Shown in pieces: positions 8,320 to 18,160 of a stretch of 64,000 bases of DNA (its first letter is position 1; every line of letters starts with the position of its first letter). The position numbers were made by a program, and so were the translations under genes. The DNA is taken from positions 1-64,000 of the forward strand of contig JAJCYY010000114.1 of NCBI GenBank assembly GCA_029262735.1, written 5' to 3'. Under the pieces are notes generated by a model. It did no database searches. It was not told where the DNA came from and worked only from the letters and a program-made list of their open reading frames with translations. This stretch comes from Chloroflexota bacterium. Lineage in GTDB: Bacteria > Chloroflexota > Dehalococcoidia > Lucifugimonadales > Lucifugimonadaceae.

Positions 8320-9162
8320 ATGAGCGACATACCCGTAGTAGACAGCCACCATCACTTCTGGGAGATAGGAAAGTTCGACTATCCGTGGATGGAAGAAGGC
8401 AGCCCGCTCGCTGTCACCTTCGGCCCGGACGATCTGCGGCCCCTGGTCAAAGCGGCAGGCGTCGAGCACACCGTCATCGTGCAGGCAGCGCAGACGCTCG
8501 AGGAGACGCGCTGGCTGCTCGACTTCGCAGAAAATACCGACTTCGTGGCAGGCGTCGTTGGCTGGGTCGACCTCAAGGACCCGAACCTCGGCGACACTCT
8601 CGACGATCTTCAGCAAAGCAAGTACTTCAAGGGCGTGCGGCACAACTGGGAAGGCGAAGAAGACCCATCCTGGCTCTACACATCCGGCGCACTCAATGGC
8701 CTGAAGCAGATCGAAGAGCGCAGGCTCTGCTACGACTTCCTGGCGCGCCCTCGCAACCTCCCCTACGTGTTGCAGATCATGGACGAGGTTCCCAGGCTGC
8801 GCGCCGTCATCGACCACATTGCCAAGCCCTCCATCAAAGAAGGCGTGATGGAGCCGTGGCTCTCAGACATGCGGAAAATCGCATCGATAAACGGCATGCG
8901 CTGCAAGGTGTCAGGAATGGTCACCGAGGCCGACCTCGAAAACTGGACCGCGGACGACCTGCGCCCGTACGTTCACCACGTCCTGGGCATGTTTGGGTAC
9001 GACCGGCTCATGTTCGGTTCAGACTGGCCCGTCTCGACGCTGGCTGCACCGTACGAAAAGGTGGTCGCAACAGCCCGAGATCTCCTGTCATCGCTCCGTC
9101 CGCATGAGAAAGACGCAGTCTTCGGTGGAGTTGCAAAGGACTTCTACCGGCTGGACGTGTGA
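8320..9162 (+). CDS. amidohydrolase-2 family hydrolase (L-fuconolactonase-like, COG3618)
   Basis: The 280-residue TIM-barrel metal-dependent hydrolase starts VVDSHHHFWEIGKFDYPW (~6-23), with the metal-binding HxH. It continues with VRHNWEGEE (~106-114), VIDHIAKPS (~166-174) and FGSDWPV (~228-234), whose Asp is the catalytic/metal ligand. These features define the COG3618 group, whose characterised members open sugar lactones such as L-fucono- or L-rhamnono-lactone, or decarboxylate/hydrolyse related rings. Linkage to the enolase-superfamily gene supports a sugar-lactone role. It ends 5 bases before the convergent transporter gene. Confidence 0.85.
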   Translation: MSDIPVVDSHHHFWEIGKFDYPWMEEGSPLAVTFGPDDLRPLVKAAGVEHTVIVQAAQTLEETRWLLDFAENTDFVAGVVGWVDLKDPNLGDTLDDLQQSKYFKGVRHNWEGEEDPSWLYTSGALNGLKQIEERRLCYDFLARPRNLPYVLQIMDEVPRLRAVIDHIAKPSIKEGVMEPWLSDMRKIASINGMRCKVSGMVTEADLENWTADDLRPYVHHVLGMFGYDRLMFGSDWPVSTLAAPYEKVVATARDLLSSLRPHEKDAVFGGVAKDFYRLDV

Positions 9163-9167
9163 AGCGA

Positions 9168-10106
9168 TTAGAGCCTGTCCGCCTGCTCGCCGTCCGGCGG
9201 CTTCGCCTCAACGAACAGGTGATCCGCCTGCGGGATGATCTCCCTCACAGATGCCTCGATCTCGTTAACCACCTGCTCAACAGCATCGGTTGTCATGTCG
9301 TCACGCAGGTGGACCTCGATGCCGACCAGCACCTCCTCAGGCCCCAGGTGCATCGTTTGCATGTCGATCAGGTCATGCACCTGCGGATGACGTTCCACCG
9401 CCGCGACCAACCGCCGACGTACGGCGGGATGAACCGATTCGCCCAGCAACAGACTGCGAGACTCGTAGCCCAGGATGATCGCAACACCGCCAAGCACCAG
9501 GCCGATCAGTATGGCCGCCACTCCGTCGAAGAATGCCAGGTCGAACACCTGCACCAGCAGAAGCCCTGCCGCTGCCAGGCCGATTCCAAGCAACGCCGCC
9601 GAGTCCTCCAGCACCACGATGAACCGTGTCGGGTCCTTCGTCAGCCTGACCGCAGACCAGAGTCCGCTCCGCCTGAGCTCGGGCCAGGTCGCCCTGAGTG
9701 CCAGCGTCAGCGCCGCCATCTCCAGCACGGCGGCGATTCCCAGCACGATGTAGTTGAACCCCGAGTGCGAAACCTCTTCATGGCTCGACAGTGCCTGCAC
9801 GCCATGGAACACCGAAAAGGTCGCTCCAACGGTGAACATCAAGACCGCCGCAAGGAATGTCCAGAAGTAGCGGTCCTTGCCGTAGCCGAACGGATGAGCC
9901 GCATCCGGCAGCTTGAGCGCAAGCCGCAATCCAATCAACAGGATGAGCTGGTTGCCGGAATCGGCAAACGAGTGCGCTGCCTCAGCCAGCATGCCGCTGC
10001 TGCTGGAATTGATAGCAGCTGCGAGTTTCATGATCGCGATTATCAGGTTGCCAAAGAGCGCCGCGTAGATCGCGATCTTAAGTTCGCCGTGCCCGGAGGA
10101 TTCCAT
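9168..10106 (-). CDS. cation diffusion facilitator (CDF) metal efflux transporter
   Basis: The 312-residue protein has a transmembrane domain of about six helices and a cytoplasmic C-terminal domain. HSFADSGNQ (~45-53) is the TM-II metal site (HxxxD), AHPFGYGKDRYFW (~70-82) is the conserved loop, and DGVAAILIGL (~172-181) the TM-V site, where the second acidic residue is replaced by Ala. The tail has the ferredoxin-like fold signature VHDLIDMQTMHLGP and VEVHLRDDM. It would export Zn, Fe or Mn using a proton gradient; the metal is not predicted. The ribosome-binding site is weak (AGGAC 12 nt upstream). Confidence 0.9.
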   Translation of the reverse strand: MESSGHGELKIAIYAALFGNLIIAIMKLAAAINSSSSGMLAEAAHSFADSGNQLILLIGLRLALKLPDAAHPFGYGKDRYFWTFLAAVLMFTVGATFSVFHGVQALSSHEEVSHSGFNYIVLGIAAVLEMAALTLALRATWPELRRSGLWSAVRLTKDPTRFIVVLEDSAALLGIGLAAAGLLLVQVFDLAFFDGVAAILIGLVLGGVAIILGYESRSLLLGESVHPAVRRRLVAAVERHPQVHDLIDMQTMHLGPEEVLVGIEVHLRDDMTTDAVEQVVNEIEASVREIIPQADHLFVEAKPPDGEQADRL

Positions 10107-10181
10107 AACCGCGATTGTGTCCTACGCAGACCTGGCGCGCCAGTTAGTCGGCATCGTGGTGTACCACGATGCCGACGCCTT

Positions 10182-11018
10182 CTATCGTCGTCGCCGGGAT
10201 GGCGTTGGAAAGACGACCGGGCGCTCTATTGTTAACGGCTCGTCGAAGTATTCGAAGTCCAGTGTAGTCGTTGCCGTGAAGGCAAGCCGGTCGGCGCCCA
10301 GGACGAACCTCGGCAAAATCCCTGAGCCGGGCCGTGGCCTGTACTCGGCGACTTCTGCGATCTGCTCAATACGCACCAGGCGGAAGTTCAACATATCGAC
10401 GAACAGCACGAAACTCCCGTTGAGTGGGAGCGTTCCTATTGCGGGCACAGGGTCAATCATGGCGTTCGGTGACCCTTCTATCCTGTAAACATCCCGGCCG
10501 TTCAGCGAGAGGGTTCCCGTGATGGCCGGACCTGTGATGCCCAGGCTCGACATCACCAGGTTCGATTCACCCGAATATGAGGGACCCTGGTGCCATCCGG
10601 CTTTCGTAGACACCGACCCATCGAGATATGAGCCTCTCAGGTACTGTTCGCCTTCAAGCCTGATCGACTCGATAGACTCCTGCCGCGTTTCGTTGGAATC
10701 GGCGGTACGACTTTCCTGGCGAAGGCGGTCGGGCGATGCCCACTCGACCGTCAGCGTACTCACCTCCGGTTCCTGTTCATCGAGCTCAATGCGTGTCTCA
10801 CCCCGACCCCTGTAAGACTTCGCCGAATTCAGCGCCGTCTGCGCCAGCACCAGCACCTGTCTTACCGTGAGAACCTCGGCTGCTGCTGCTTGCTGAACCG
10901 GTGGGGACTCGGGAGAACCGGGCAGCTCGGATTTCCCCGGCGCACAGGCAATCGCTGCCATTGAAATCAGAAGCAGGCCGCAAAAAACTAGATGTGATGT
11001 GGAGACTCGAATAGCCAA
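10182..11018 (-). CDS. LolA/LppX-like lipoprotein, copy 1 of 4
   Basis: A predicted lipoprotein (278 residues): the signal segment ends MAAIAC, lipidated Cys at 25. After a Pro/Ser/Ala-rich linker, the core resembles the LolA/LppX type of lipid-binding half-barrel: repeated features are YRGRGETRI, TVEWASPDRLRQESR, RLEGEQYLRG, WHQG, LSLNGRDVYRIEG and FDYFDEP-like ending (DFEYFDEPLTIERP). It is followed by three paralogues with the same plan. The start is a TTG at 11018 since no ATG precedes the signal peptide. It may carry lipids or sense envelope state; no ligand is evident. Confidence 0.7.
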   Translation of the reverse strand: MAIRVSTSHLVFCGLLLISMAAIACAPGKSELPGSPESPPVQQAAAAEVLTVRQVLVLAQTALNSAKSYRGRGETRIELDEQEPEVSTLTVEWASPDRLRQESRTADSNETRQESIESIRLEGEQYLRGSYLDGSVSTKAGWHQGPSYSGESNLVMSSLGITGPAITGTLSLNGRDVYRIEGSPNAMIDPVPAIGTLPLNGSFVLFVDMLNFRLVRIEQIAEVAEYRPRPGSGILPRFVLGADRLAFTATTTLDFEYFDEPLTIERPVVFPTPSRRRR

Positions 11019-11194
11019 TCAATCTTTCAGGTGGTCCTGTCCGTGTTGGCAATCACCTGCGAATAGTCCCGGCAACAGACGTGCAGCAGTTCCATGAAGG
11101 TAAGACATTAACGCCGTTCGGTCTACCACCGCCGCCGAACTGCTACCTGCACAGCGGCACGCGGCGACAGAGCGTTCTCGGTATTGGAACCTCC

Positions 11195-11995
11195 TCATAG
11201 CTCCGGCGGCTCAATGGAGATCGGCTCGTCGAAGTACTCAAAGTCAAACGAAGTAGACACCGTGAACTCAAACCGGTCAGATTCCATGATGATTCCGTCC
11301 GGGGAGTTCGGGTCGGCCGTCGGCCGGAATACGAAAACGATAGCCGTCCGCTCGGTACGGACCAGCTGGAAGTTTGCCGCGTCGATAAAGAGAACGAGTT
11401 CCCCGTTTGCCGGAATCTCGCTGATTGCAGAGACCGACTCGGCGGCAGGGAAAGAGGTTCCCGAAACTACATAGACCTGCCTGCCATTGAGAGTGACCGG
11501 TCCCATCATCATCGGAACTGCAATGTCCAGGCTCGACATCACGATGTTTGGTTCGCCGGAGTCAGGAGCGGCCTCGTGCCAGCCAATGTCGACAGACCCG
11601 GACTCATCGCGAGAGGCGCGTCGGAGGTAGGAGCGGTCTCCAATTCTGATCGTCTCGCTGCTCTCCTGCTGTATCTCAGCGGGGTCAGTGGTGCGACTTT
11701 CCTGGCGAACGCTGTCGGGCTTCGACCACTCAAATGTCAGAGTGTTCGCCTCCGTCACCCCATCGACAGCGTAAAACAGCTCCTCACCCTTGCCGCGATA
11801 GGATGCTACAGAGCGCGCCGCGCTCTGTGCCAGCGCGAGTACCTGACCTGCCGTTAGAACCTCGGGCGAGGGACTCGGTGAGGCGTCTGTAGAGTTGGGC
11901 AGATCGGATTTCTCAGACACGCAAGCGGTCGCCGCTACAGCCATCAGAAGGAGGCCGGCAATGGCGAGACGTGAGATCGAGTGTCGAACGGACAT
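11195..11995 (-). CDS. LolA/LppX-like lipoprotein, copy 2 of 4
   Basis: This 266-residue lipoprotein (lipobox AATAC, Cys ~25) is the closest relative of the gene at 10182: both share VLTxxQVLxLAQxA, SYRGKGE, WxxPDxxRQESRT, NIVMSSL, LNGRxVY and a C-terminal FDFEYFDEPxxIE. It starts at an ATG with GAAAG ~6 nt upstream. Both copies have the sequence CTGAAAG before the start, so regulation may be shared. The duplicated pair and the larger relatives that follow imply in situ expansion. Confidence 0.7.
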   Translation of the reverse strand: MSVRHSISRLAIAGLLLMAVAATACVSEKSDLPNSTDASPSPSPEVLTAGQVLALAQSAARSVASYRGKGEELFYAVDGVTEANTLTFEWSKPDSVRQESRTTDPAEIQQESSETIRIGDRSYLRRASRDESGSVDIGWHEAAPDSGEPNIVMSSLDIAVPMMMGPVTLNGRQVYVVSGTSFPAAESVSAISEIPANGELVLFIDAANFQLVRTERTAIVFVFRPTADPNSPDGIIMESDRFEFTVSTSFDFEYFDEPISIEPPEL

Positions 11996-12129
11996 TAGAG
12001 CTTTCAGCCTGTGTCGCCGAGTTTGCGGCGCCCACGCTTCGCCAGCGGAAAATCAGTTGTTGGCCGCGTTGTGACGATCACCTGAAAGTATGACACTCGT
12101 CCTAACAGATATGTTCCGCCACCGAACAG

Positions 12130-13833
12130 TTATTCGCACCGCGCCTCGCGCGGCGCAAGGGCCAGTAGTTGCTTGACGAGTGAGCGGTCCGACAGCACAC
12201 CTTCCAGGTGTTGGTGGCCGGACGGTGTGCCGAGGCTGACCCTCTTATGAGCGGTCTCGCCGGGCCTGATGCCGACGATCGACTCCGTGGGGATGTGAGT
12301 GACTATGACCGGTGCGACTAGGTGCTTCGCAATCGTCTCGCAGAACTCAAAGCGAGCGACCGTGTCCTGGTCAATCACGAATCTCGCCAACTCCGGCAGG
12401 TTGAAAATGTTTGTACGCAGCAGATTGGCGAACTCCGCCGAGCATCGCGCTGACCGAGGTGACCTCTCCAGGATCGTCTCCATCAACGGGGGGCTGCCAA
12501 GCACGTTTTCCAACGCCTCGGTAGCGATCTGAGAAGACGCCTTGTATTCGAAGGTCGAGCCGTACCGCACCGACCTGCCACCGGATTCCAGCGACTGAAA
12601 CGCCGCTGAACCGGTCGGAGTGTGAACGATCAGGATCGGCGGTCCATCGATGACCGCGCCGGGGTCGCAAGGCGTGTAGATGACGGTGATTTCACCAATG
12701 TCGAGCCGGTCATGGCCGGGTACATGTTCGTACGAAACCGGCCCGCCAGGACGGTCCCCGGTGCCGGGACGTTCCCCGGTGAAGGCGGGCGGTAGTGTGC
12801 CAGGATTCACCGCCCGCAGCTGCGGAGGGACGGTTGATGGTGTTGGATTCAGGAGCGGCGCTCCAATGACAGCACGCTGCTGCGTGGGAGCGATAGGTGA
12901 AGGCGTCGGGGTTGGAAAACCCGCAGGTGGCGTCGGTGTGTGCGGCGGGCTATCGTCCCAGGGTCCGGGAAAGGATCCAGCTGGAAGGAATTCGTCCGGC
13001 GGCTCGATCACAAGTGGCTCATCGAGATACGTGAACCCGAACCAGATCTCGGCGGTGAACACCTGGTCCACCATGCGCCGCCCTCCGGGTGCCTTGAGAT
13101 CTACGACCTCCTCAGCCGATTCAATAGTTTGAGTCATCTCAATCCGCAGAACCAGGAAGCTCGAAGCATCGACAAAGAAGATGTGCCTCAGGTCGATCTC
13201 TGGCAACAGGTCCGCCGGAACATCGCCAGGATCTTGCTGCTTCCGTTGCCCGGTGATCCTGTACGCCGTCAGGCCGTTCCAATCGACCACCTCAGCAGGC
13301 TCATCGATCAGTGCCAGCGACAGTAGCTCAACCGGAGTGCTCCGGGAGTTGTCGGAGCTGTTTTCGAGCTCCTGCCAGCCGTCGGTTCTAAAGCCTGGAC
13401 GGTGGAATGAGCTGTTGCCGATGGTGATGATCTCAGAGATGTTGGTTCCGTCAGGCGTTCTCTGAGTACTGATCTGGCGAGTTCTGTTCGGAGCCGTCCA
13501 ATCGGTCACAAAGTCGGCGGACTGAACGTCCTCGCCAGTGCCGTAGGACACGTACCCGCCTTCTGAGTGGACTGTGACGAACGGTTGTGTGGCCTCTACC
13601 GACAGATCGGCGATCTGCTGCGCTGTCAGCGCGGGAACGTCGCCGGGATCGGGAAGCGGCACATCCCCGGCCAGCGACGCGGCTCCCTTTCCAGAGCCGC
13701 AGGCCGCGGCAGCAAGCAACGACATGGACAAAACAGCAACCGTCAGCAGCATTCGTTGTGCCACCGAATTTCTCACTACCAAGAACCACTCTCCAGGCCG
13801 TGCGAGTCGATCGCGCCAGACGCCCTCTGTCAT
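12130..13833 (-). CDS. LolA/LppX-like lipoprotein with Pro-rich linker and extra C-terminal domain, copy 3 of 4
   Basis: The 567-residue product begins with a signal segment (MLLTVAVLSMSLLAAAAC, residues 28-45). A LolA/LppX-like domain follows (FVTDWTAPNRTRQIST, ITIGNSSFHRPG, FTYLDEPLVIEPPDEF; ~60-270). A Pro/Thr-rich linker (~275-350; PPHTPTPPAGFPTPTPSP) leads to an extra ~200-residue domain that has no recognised family and contains three or four cysteines. The ATG at 13833 puts ~27 residues before the hydrophobic core; a GTG about 20 codons inside gives a more usual signal peptide. The additional domain is unique to this member of the array. Confidence 0.65.
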   Translation of the reverse strand: MTEGVWRDRLARPGEWFLVVRNSVAQRMLLTVAVLSMSLLAAAACGSGKGAASLAGDVPLPDPGDVPALTAQQIADLSVEATQPFVTVHSEGGYVSYGTGEDVQSADFVTDWTAPNRTRQISTQRTPDGTNISEIITIGNSSFHRPGFRTDGWQELENSSDNSRSTPVELLSLALIDEPAEVVDWNGLTAYRITGQRKQQDPGDVPADLLPEIDLRHIFFVDASSFLVLRIEMTQTIESAEEVVDLKAPGGRRMVDQVFTAEIWFGFTYLDEPLVIEPPDEFLPAGSFPGPWDDSPPHTPTPPAGFPTPTPSPIAPTQQRAVIGAPLLNPTPSTVPPQLRAVNPGTLPPAFTGERPGTGDRPGGPVSYEHVPGHDRLDIGEITVIYTPCDPGAVIDGPPILIVHTPTGSAAFQSLESGGRSVRYGSTFEYKASSQIATEALENVLGSPPLMETILERSPRSARCSAEFANLLRTNIFNLPELARFVIDQDTVARFEFCETIAKHLVAPVIVTHIPTESIVGIRPGETAHKRVSLGTPSGHQHLEGVLSDRSLVKQLLALAPREARCE

Positions 13834-13932
13834 CTTAGGTTACTGACCGTTACATCTATCATTGATAGTAGTCTGGAATTACGTCGGATACGTGCGTCGC
13901 GCTCTGATCCTGCCGGAATCCCACGCGATCGG

Positions 13933-14742
13933 TCATAAGTTCACCGGTACGTCAATCTCGAAGGGCGCTCCCGGGAAGGTGAACTCGAACCACTGCTCCA
14001 GGAAGTTCGGCAACGCCGATGGCACGACCTGTAGAACAGTCGGCGATGGTTCAACACAGTCCACGTCGTTGACACACGTCCCAATGACCCGCTCAAACCG
14101 GACGACAACATTGCTGGAGACATCGATAAAGACCGTGTCTTGCACGACGCTCTTGCCGTTCTGGTTAAAGAACACAAGCGATTCGTCGTCAGGCCGCCCG
14201 GCAAGCCTGTAGGTGTCGGCGCCGCGATAGTCGATCACCTCGAAAGGCTCATCGACCTCCAGGTTGTCTAACAAGAAGAGCGCCGGGTTGTTCGCGGCGT
14301 TTCCAGTCGCGGGAAACTCGCGCCATTTTTCGAACCCGTCCACACGCCGCGTGTAGGAACGCTGGCCGATAGTGATCGTCTCCGCCCGGTCGCCGTCCGG
14401 TGAAATAGTGGCGTGTCGAGTGCGGTCCGGCGCCGCCCATTCGGTCGTGAACCTGACGGCCTGCAGTTCCGACGCTTCCTCACGTTCGATCCCCTGTGCC
14501 GGGCCGTACGAAAAGAACACGCCTTCAGAGCGGACCGAGACGGCGGAATCAGCGTGCGCGATTGCGCGAGCAAGCACTTCCCGCGCTGTGATTGGAGGTT
14601 CCGGGCTTCCGAGCGAAACGAAGGTACCGGTGGATGTTTTGACACCTGAGCTACAGGCCATCGCCGCCAGAACGAACCCGATCAGGACGAATACCCAGAA
14701 GTTTCGCCGCGTACCCTGCATGGTCGGAATTCTTGATCTCAT
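13933..14742 (-). CDS. LolA/LppX-like lipoprotein, copy 4 of 4
   Basis: A 269-residue lipoprotein with signal WVFVLIGFVLAAMAC and the same core pattern as its neighbours (VRSEGVFFSYG, FTTEWAAPDRTRHATIS, TITIGQRSYTRRV, YRGADTYRLAGRP, FEFTFPGAPFEIDVP). VRSEG...SYG and the W-A-P-D/N-R-T-R motif place it closest to the 12130 gene. The frame is open to an ATG at 14805, but I chose the ATG at 14742 because it has a G-rich tract upstream and gives a normal signal peptide. An alternative is the ATG at 14721. Confidence 0.65.
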   Translation of the reverse strand: MRSRIPTMQGTRRNFWVFVLIGFVLAAMACSSGVKTSTGTFVSLGSPEPPITAREVLARAIAHADSAVSVRSEGVFFSYGPAQGIEREEASELQAVRFTTEWAAPDRTRHATISPDGDRAETITIGQRSYTRRVDGFEKWREFPATGNAANNPALFLLDNLEVDEPFEVIDYRGADTYRLAGRPDDESLVFFNQNGKSVVQDTVFIDVSSNVVVRFERVIGTCVNDVDCVEPSPTVLQVVPSALPNFLEQWFEFTFPGAPFEIDVPVNL

Positions 14743-14882
14743 AGACCGCGCCCCCGAGCTCCTGTACGGAATTCGTGGCCAACCGGGTTTTTCGCAATAG
14801 CCCACACCACCGCTGGAATTTTATCCCGGCAGCGCACTGTGAGAACTAGCTGTAAGAGCCGACTGGTTATGACTAAAAACGT

Positions 14883-15902
14883 CTAGTGATGGTGCTCGGC
14901 ATTCTTGTAGTGCGCTGCAAGAATGTCCTCTCCCCAGTCGTTCTTGAAGTCCCGCAGAACCGAGTGAACGTGGTTCGCTCCGTTCTGCGTGTTGTCATAT
15001 TCCACGACGAAGTTCGGTGCGGTTACCGCGTAGTAGTGACCCTCTCCCCGCTCCTCCGGGCCCGCCCACGCGAACGACCATCGGTCCATGCCAACCGACT
15101 CCACGTGCCGCCAGTAGTTCGCAGCAAGATCGTCCGCAGCGCGGTTCACATAGTGCCGAACAAGCGTCACCAGCGACTCCTGCTGCGAGCCGGACAGCGC
15201 GCCAAAAGAGATTCCAACAGGGGCCAGGTTCGGGTCCACAACACGGTAGTTCTTCGTCAGGATGTCGGCCGGTGCGACCGGGTCGACAATCGCAATCTTC
15301 TTCTGGTCGTCCGAGAGCGTCTTAACAAGCGCCCGCGCCCAGTCCTCCTCCTCGGCAAGCGTCCGCAGTCCCTTGTGCGGTCCGTGCATCACGGTCGCCG
15401 GGTTCGACCCGAAAAACAGCGGGTTGTACGCCACAAGCTCGCCGTTCACGATGGTCGTCGCAAGGCCAATGTGGTGACCGCCTGCGCGCCAGCCCCACGG
15501 CTCGTCCCCACCCGGCGTGCCGAACACGCTGAACCAGTAACGTGCGGTTGAGCGTTCCCACTGCGAGACCTCATTCGTCATCGTCTCGTACTCGCCGAGA
15601 AGCGTTTCGAGTTCGATGATCTGGTGGGCGTTCTTGCGGCCGCTGTCGCTGTAAGCGGTGTCCATCAGCGACATTGCAGCGTCCAGCTGGTCCTGCGACA
15701 TTTCGCCGATGAGCAGGCCGTTTCGGTCGATGGGCGTGTAAGCCCACTCGTACCGCTCGTCACCCTCAAACGGCAACGCTGCTTTAGCGCGCTGGTCCGG
15801 GTTGAGCGAGTTCAGGAAATTGTTAGCCGCAGACGCCATGCGCTTCACGGCGTCCGGAGCCGCAGACGGTGCGGGAGGAATGGTGTCAGGTGTCATAGTC
15901 AT
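14883..15902 (-). CDS. DUF3500 family protein
   Basis: The 339-residue protein matches the DUF3500 pattern: ALPFEGDERYEWAYTPIDRNGL (two overlapping motifs near 43-64), then WGWRAGGHHIGLATT (~136-150, His pair conserved in the family), ATVMHGPHKGLRTL and FAWAGPEERGEGHYY (~279-293). The function of the family is not established; the clustered His residues suggest a metal-dependent enzyme. It ends in HHH, which is coded natively here. No signal peptide is present. Confidence 0.8.
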   Translation of the reverse strand: MTMTPDTIPPAPSAAPDAVKRMASAANNFLNSLNPDQRAKAALPFEGDERYEWAYTPIDRNGLLIGEMSQDQLDAAMSLMDTAYSDSGRKNAHQIIELETLLGEYETMTNEVSQWERSTARYWFSVFGTPGGDEPWGWRAGGHHIGLATTIVNGELVAYNPLFFGSNPATVMHGPHKGLRTLAEEEDWARALVKTLSDDQKKIAIVDPVAPADILTKNYRVVDPNLAPVGISFGALSGSQQESLVTLVRHYVNRAADDLAANYWRHVESVGMDRWSFAWAGPEERGEGHYYAVTAPNFVVEYDNTQNGANHVHSVLRDFKNDWGEDILAAHYKNAEHHH

Positions 15903-16024
15903 AGCGCGCTCCAGTCTGTGCGGCGTTGAAACAGGTATCGCAAGTTGATCACGGATCGTGCGCCGGATTCTAAACCCAGAAGCCGGAGCGTGCTGAGGGC
16001 CGTAGTCTTTCTGGTAGGGGTTAC

Positions 16025-16235
16025 CGGTTCTCCCTCCCAGATTGGGAGGGAGTTAGAGGGTGGGTTGTTATGACGGCAGAGCCATCACCTCTGGTTAGGG
16101 GCGCGCCCGCAAGCGGGCACCCGGCTGCGCACGGTCCGCGCAGCGGACGATGTTTGTCATCCCGCGCGAAGCGAGGGATCTAACTGGTCAATGTGGCAAC
16201 GCCGGGAGATTCTGAATCGAGTTCAGAATGACAAA
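16025..16235. repeat. composite intergenic repeat (modules A, D and B)
   Basis: Within 211 bases lie a hairpin CTCCCTCCCAGATTGGGAGG followed by GAGTTAGAGGGTGGGTTG (16030-16069), a GC hairpin with GCGCCCGCAAGCGGGCACCC (about 16104-16125), and GTCATCCCGCGCGAAGCG through AGATTCTGAATCGAGTTCAG (16149-16232). It lies between the stop codons of a DUF3500 start region and IlvD. The order A-D-B recurs at the left edge of the window, so the modules travel together. Confidence 0.75.
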
Positions 16236-16241
16236 CTCCCC

Positions 16242-17984
16242 CTACTCAGTCACCGCACCTTTTGCCGCTGGCTGTACCAGCTTTATGTACTTCGATAGCG
16301 TGCCGCGGGTATATGGCGGAGGTTTTGGCTGCCACTTCGCCATGCGTGTCTTCAACTCTTCGTTCGCGATCCGCACGTTCAGCTCGAACTTGTCCAGGTC
16401 GATCTCGACAACATCGCCGTTCTCAACCGCGCCAATCGGTCCGCCGACAGCCGCCTCCGGCCCGACATGCCCGATCATCGAACCGTGCGAAGCGCCAGAA
16501 AAGCGTCCGTCCGTGATCAGGTAGACCTTCTCGCCGAGACCCTGCCCAACAAGCGCCGCCGTCACAGAAAGCATCTCCCGCATCCCCGGCCCGCCCTTCG
16601 GCCCCTCGTAGCGGATGATCACCACGTCGCCCTCCTCGATCTCCCGCCTCACCAGCGCCTCCATCACCTGCTCCTCCTGGTCGAACACCTTCGCGTTGCC
16701 GGAGAACATTCGGCCGAACTGGTGGCCCGCCACCTTCAGCACGCAGCCGTCCGGTGCCAGGTTGCCGTGCAGCACAACCAGCCCACCGGTCTTCGAAAGC
16801 GGCTCGTCCACGGTCGCCACAATCGTCCTGTCAGACTCGTCCACATCGACCCCTGCAAGATTCTCCGCGACGGTCTTGCCGGTCACCGTCATGCAGTCGC
16901 CGTGCAGCAGTCCGGCGTCGAGAAGCCGCTTCATCACGAGCGGCACGCCGCCGACGCGGTCGAGGTCGAACATCACGTGCTTCCCGCCCGGCTTCATGTC
17001 AGCAAGTAGCGGGGTTCTGAGTGAAATTTCGTGAATGTCTTCCAGGGTCAGATCAATGCCCGCCTCGTGCGCAATCGCAGGCAGGTGCAGCGTGCTGTTC
17101 GTCGAGCCACCCATCGCAACCACAACCGTCACCGCGTTCTCAAACGCCTTCCGCGTCAGGATGTCGTGCGGTCGAATATCTTCTCGCAGCAGGTTCATCA
17201 CCGCCAGGCCGGCGGCACGAGACGACGCCAGTTTGCGCTGATCAACCGCAGGCTCAGACGCGCTGCCCGGCAGCGAAAGACCGAGCGCCTCGCCGATAGA
17301 CGACATCGTGTTTGCCGTGAACATTCCGCCGCACGCTCCCGGTCCGGGGCAGGCATGCGTCTCTATATTCCGCAGCTCCTCGTCGTCGATCTCATTCGAC
17401 TGTCGCCGTCCGACAGCCTCGAACACCGACTGAATCTGAAGCGTCTCGCCACGCCATGAGCCGGGGAGAATGGAGCCGCCGTAGACGAACACGGCCGGGA
17501 TGTCGAGACGAGCGATAGCCATCATCGCTCCCGGCAGCGATTTGTCACAACCAGCCACGGCAACCAGCCCGTCGTAACGCTCCGCGAAGCAGACCGTCTC
17601 GATGGAGTCTGCGATGATCTCACGAGAGACCAACGAGCCCTTCATGCCTTCCGTGCCCATCGAGATGGCGTCCGAGACCGTGATGGTGCCGAACTCGAAC
17701 GGCGTTCCGGTTGCAGCCTTCACGCCGTACTTGATCTGCTCGACCAGCGGCTTGATTCCGGCGTTACACGGTGTGACCTCGTTATGCGTCGATGCGACAC
17801 CGACGAACGGTGCGTTGATGTCGTCGTCGTTCAGCCCCATCGCCCTCATCATGGAACGGTGCGGTGCTCTTACGACGCCCTCGGTCGTCTCCCATGAGCG
17901 CCACTTGCCGGGCGCTCGCTTCTCGGCTCTTCGGGCGGCCAGCTTGTCGGCCACGTCGGTTGACGAATCTTGGGTCGTGGTCAT
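16242..17984 (-). CDS. ilvD: dihydroxy-acid dehydratase
   Basis: At 580 residues this is a full-length IlvD/Edd family enzyme, which dehydrates 2,3-dihydroxy-isovalerate to the 2-keto acid in branched-chain amino acid synthesis. Fe-S cluster cysteines are visible in [10 protein letters not shown] (~142-151) and [18 protein letters not shown] (~209-226). [18 protein letters not shown] (~291-308), [15 protein letters not shown] and [19 protein letters not shown] (~497-515) are the other conserved blocks. No other ilv gene is nearby. Because related sugar-acid dehydratases share the fold and this region degrades sugar acids, that role cannot be excluded, but motifs favour IlvD. The ribosome-binding site is weak. 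Confidence 0.9.
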   Translation of the reverse strand: MTTTQDSSTDVADKLAARRAEKRAPGKWRSWETTEGVVRAPHRSMMRAMGLNDDDINAPFVGVASTHNEVTPCNAGIKPLVEQIKYGVKAATGTPFEFGTITVSDAISMGTEGMKGSLVSREIIADSIETVCFAERYDGLVAVAGCDKSLPGAMMAIARLDIPAVFVYGGSILPGSWRGETLQIQSVFEAVGRRQSNEIDDEELRNIETHACPGPGACGGMFTANTMSSIGEALGLSLPGSASEPAVDQRKLASSRAAGLAVMNLLREDIRPHDILTRKAFENAVTVVVAMGGSTNSTLHLPAIAHEAGIDLTLEDIHEISLRTPLLADMKPGGKHVMFDLDRVGGVPLVMKRLLDAGLLHGDCMTVTGKTVAENLAGVDVDESDRTIVATVDEPLSKTGGLVVLHGNLAPDGCVLKVAGHQFGRMFSGNAKVFDQEEQVMEALVRREIEEGDVVIIRYEGPKGGPGMREMLSVTAALVGQGLGEKVYLITDGRFSGASHGSMIGHVGPEAAVGGPIGAVENGDVVEIDLDKFELNVRIANEELKTRMAKWQPKPPPYTRGTLSKYIKLVQPAAKGAVTE

Positions 17985-18160
17985 GTTAGGTTTGCCAGTG
18001 CTCGCTTAGGGGCTGCTTTGCCACTGCTCGTTCAGAGCTGTCCTGAATAAATACGCAATGTGAGGCTAACTACGGCTGATGCAGGACGCAATACTACATC
18101 TGGGTAAAGATGATCGATGACTAGTCAGGTTAGCTGGAAAGGTTGAGGAGTGATCCTGAG

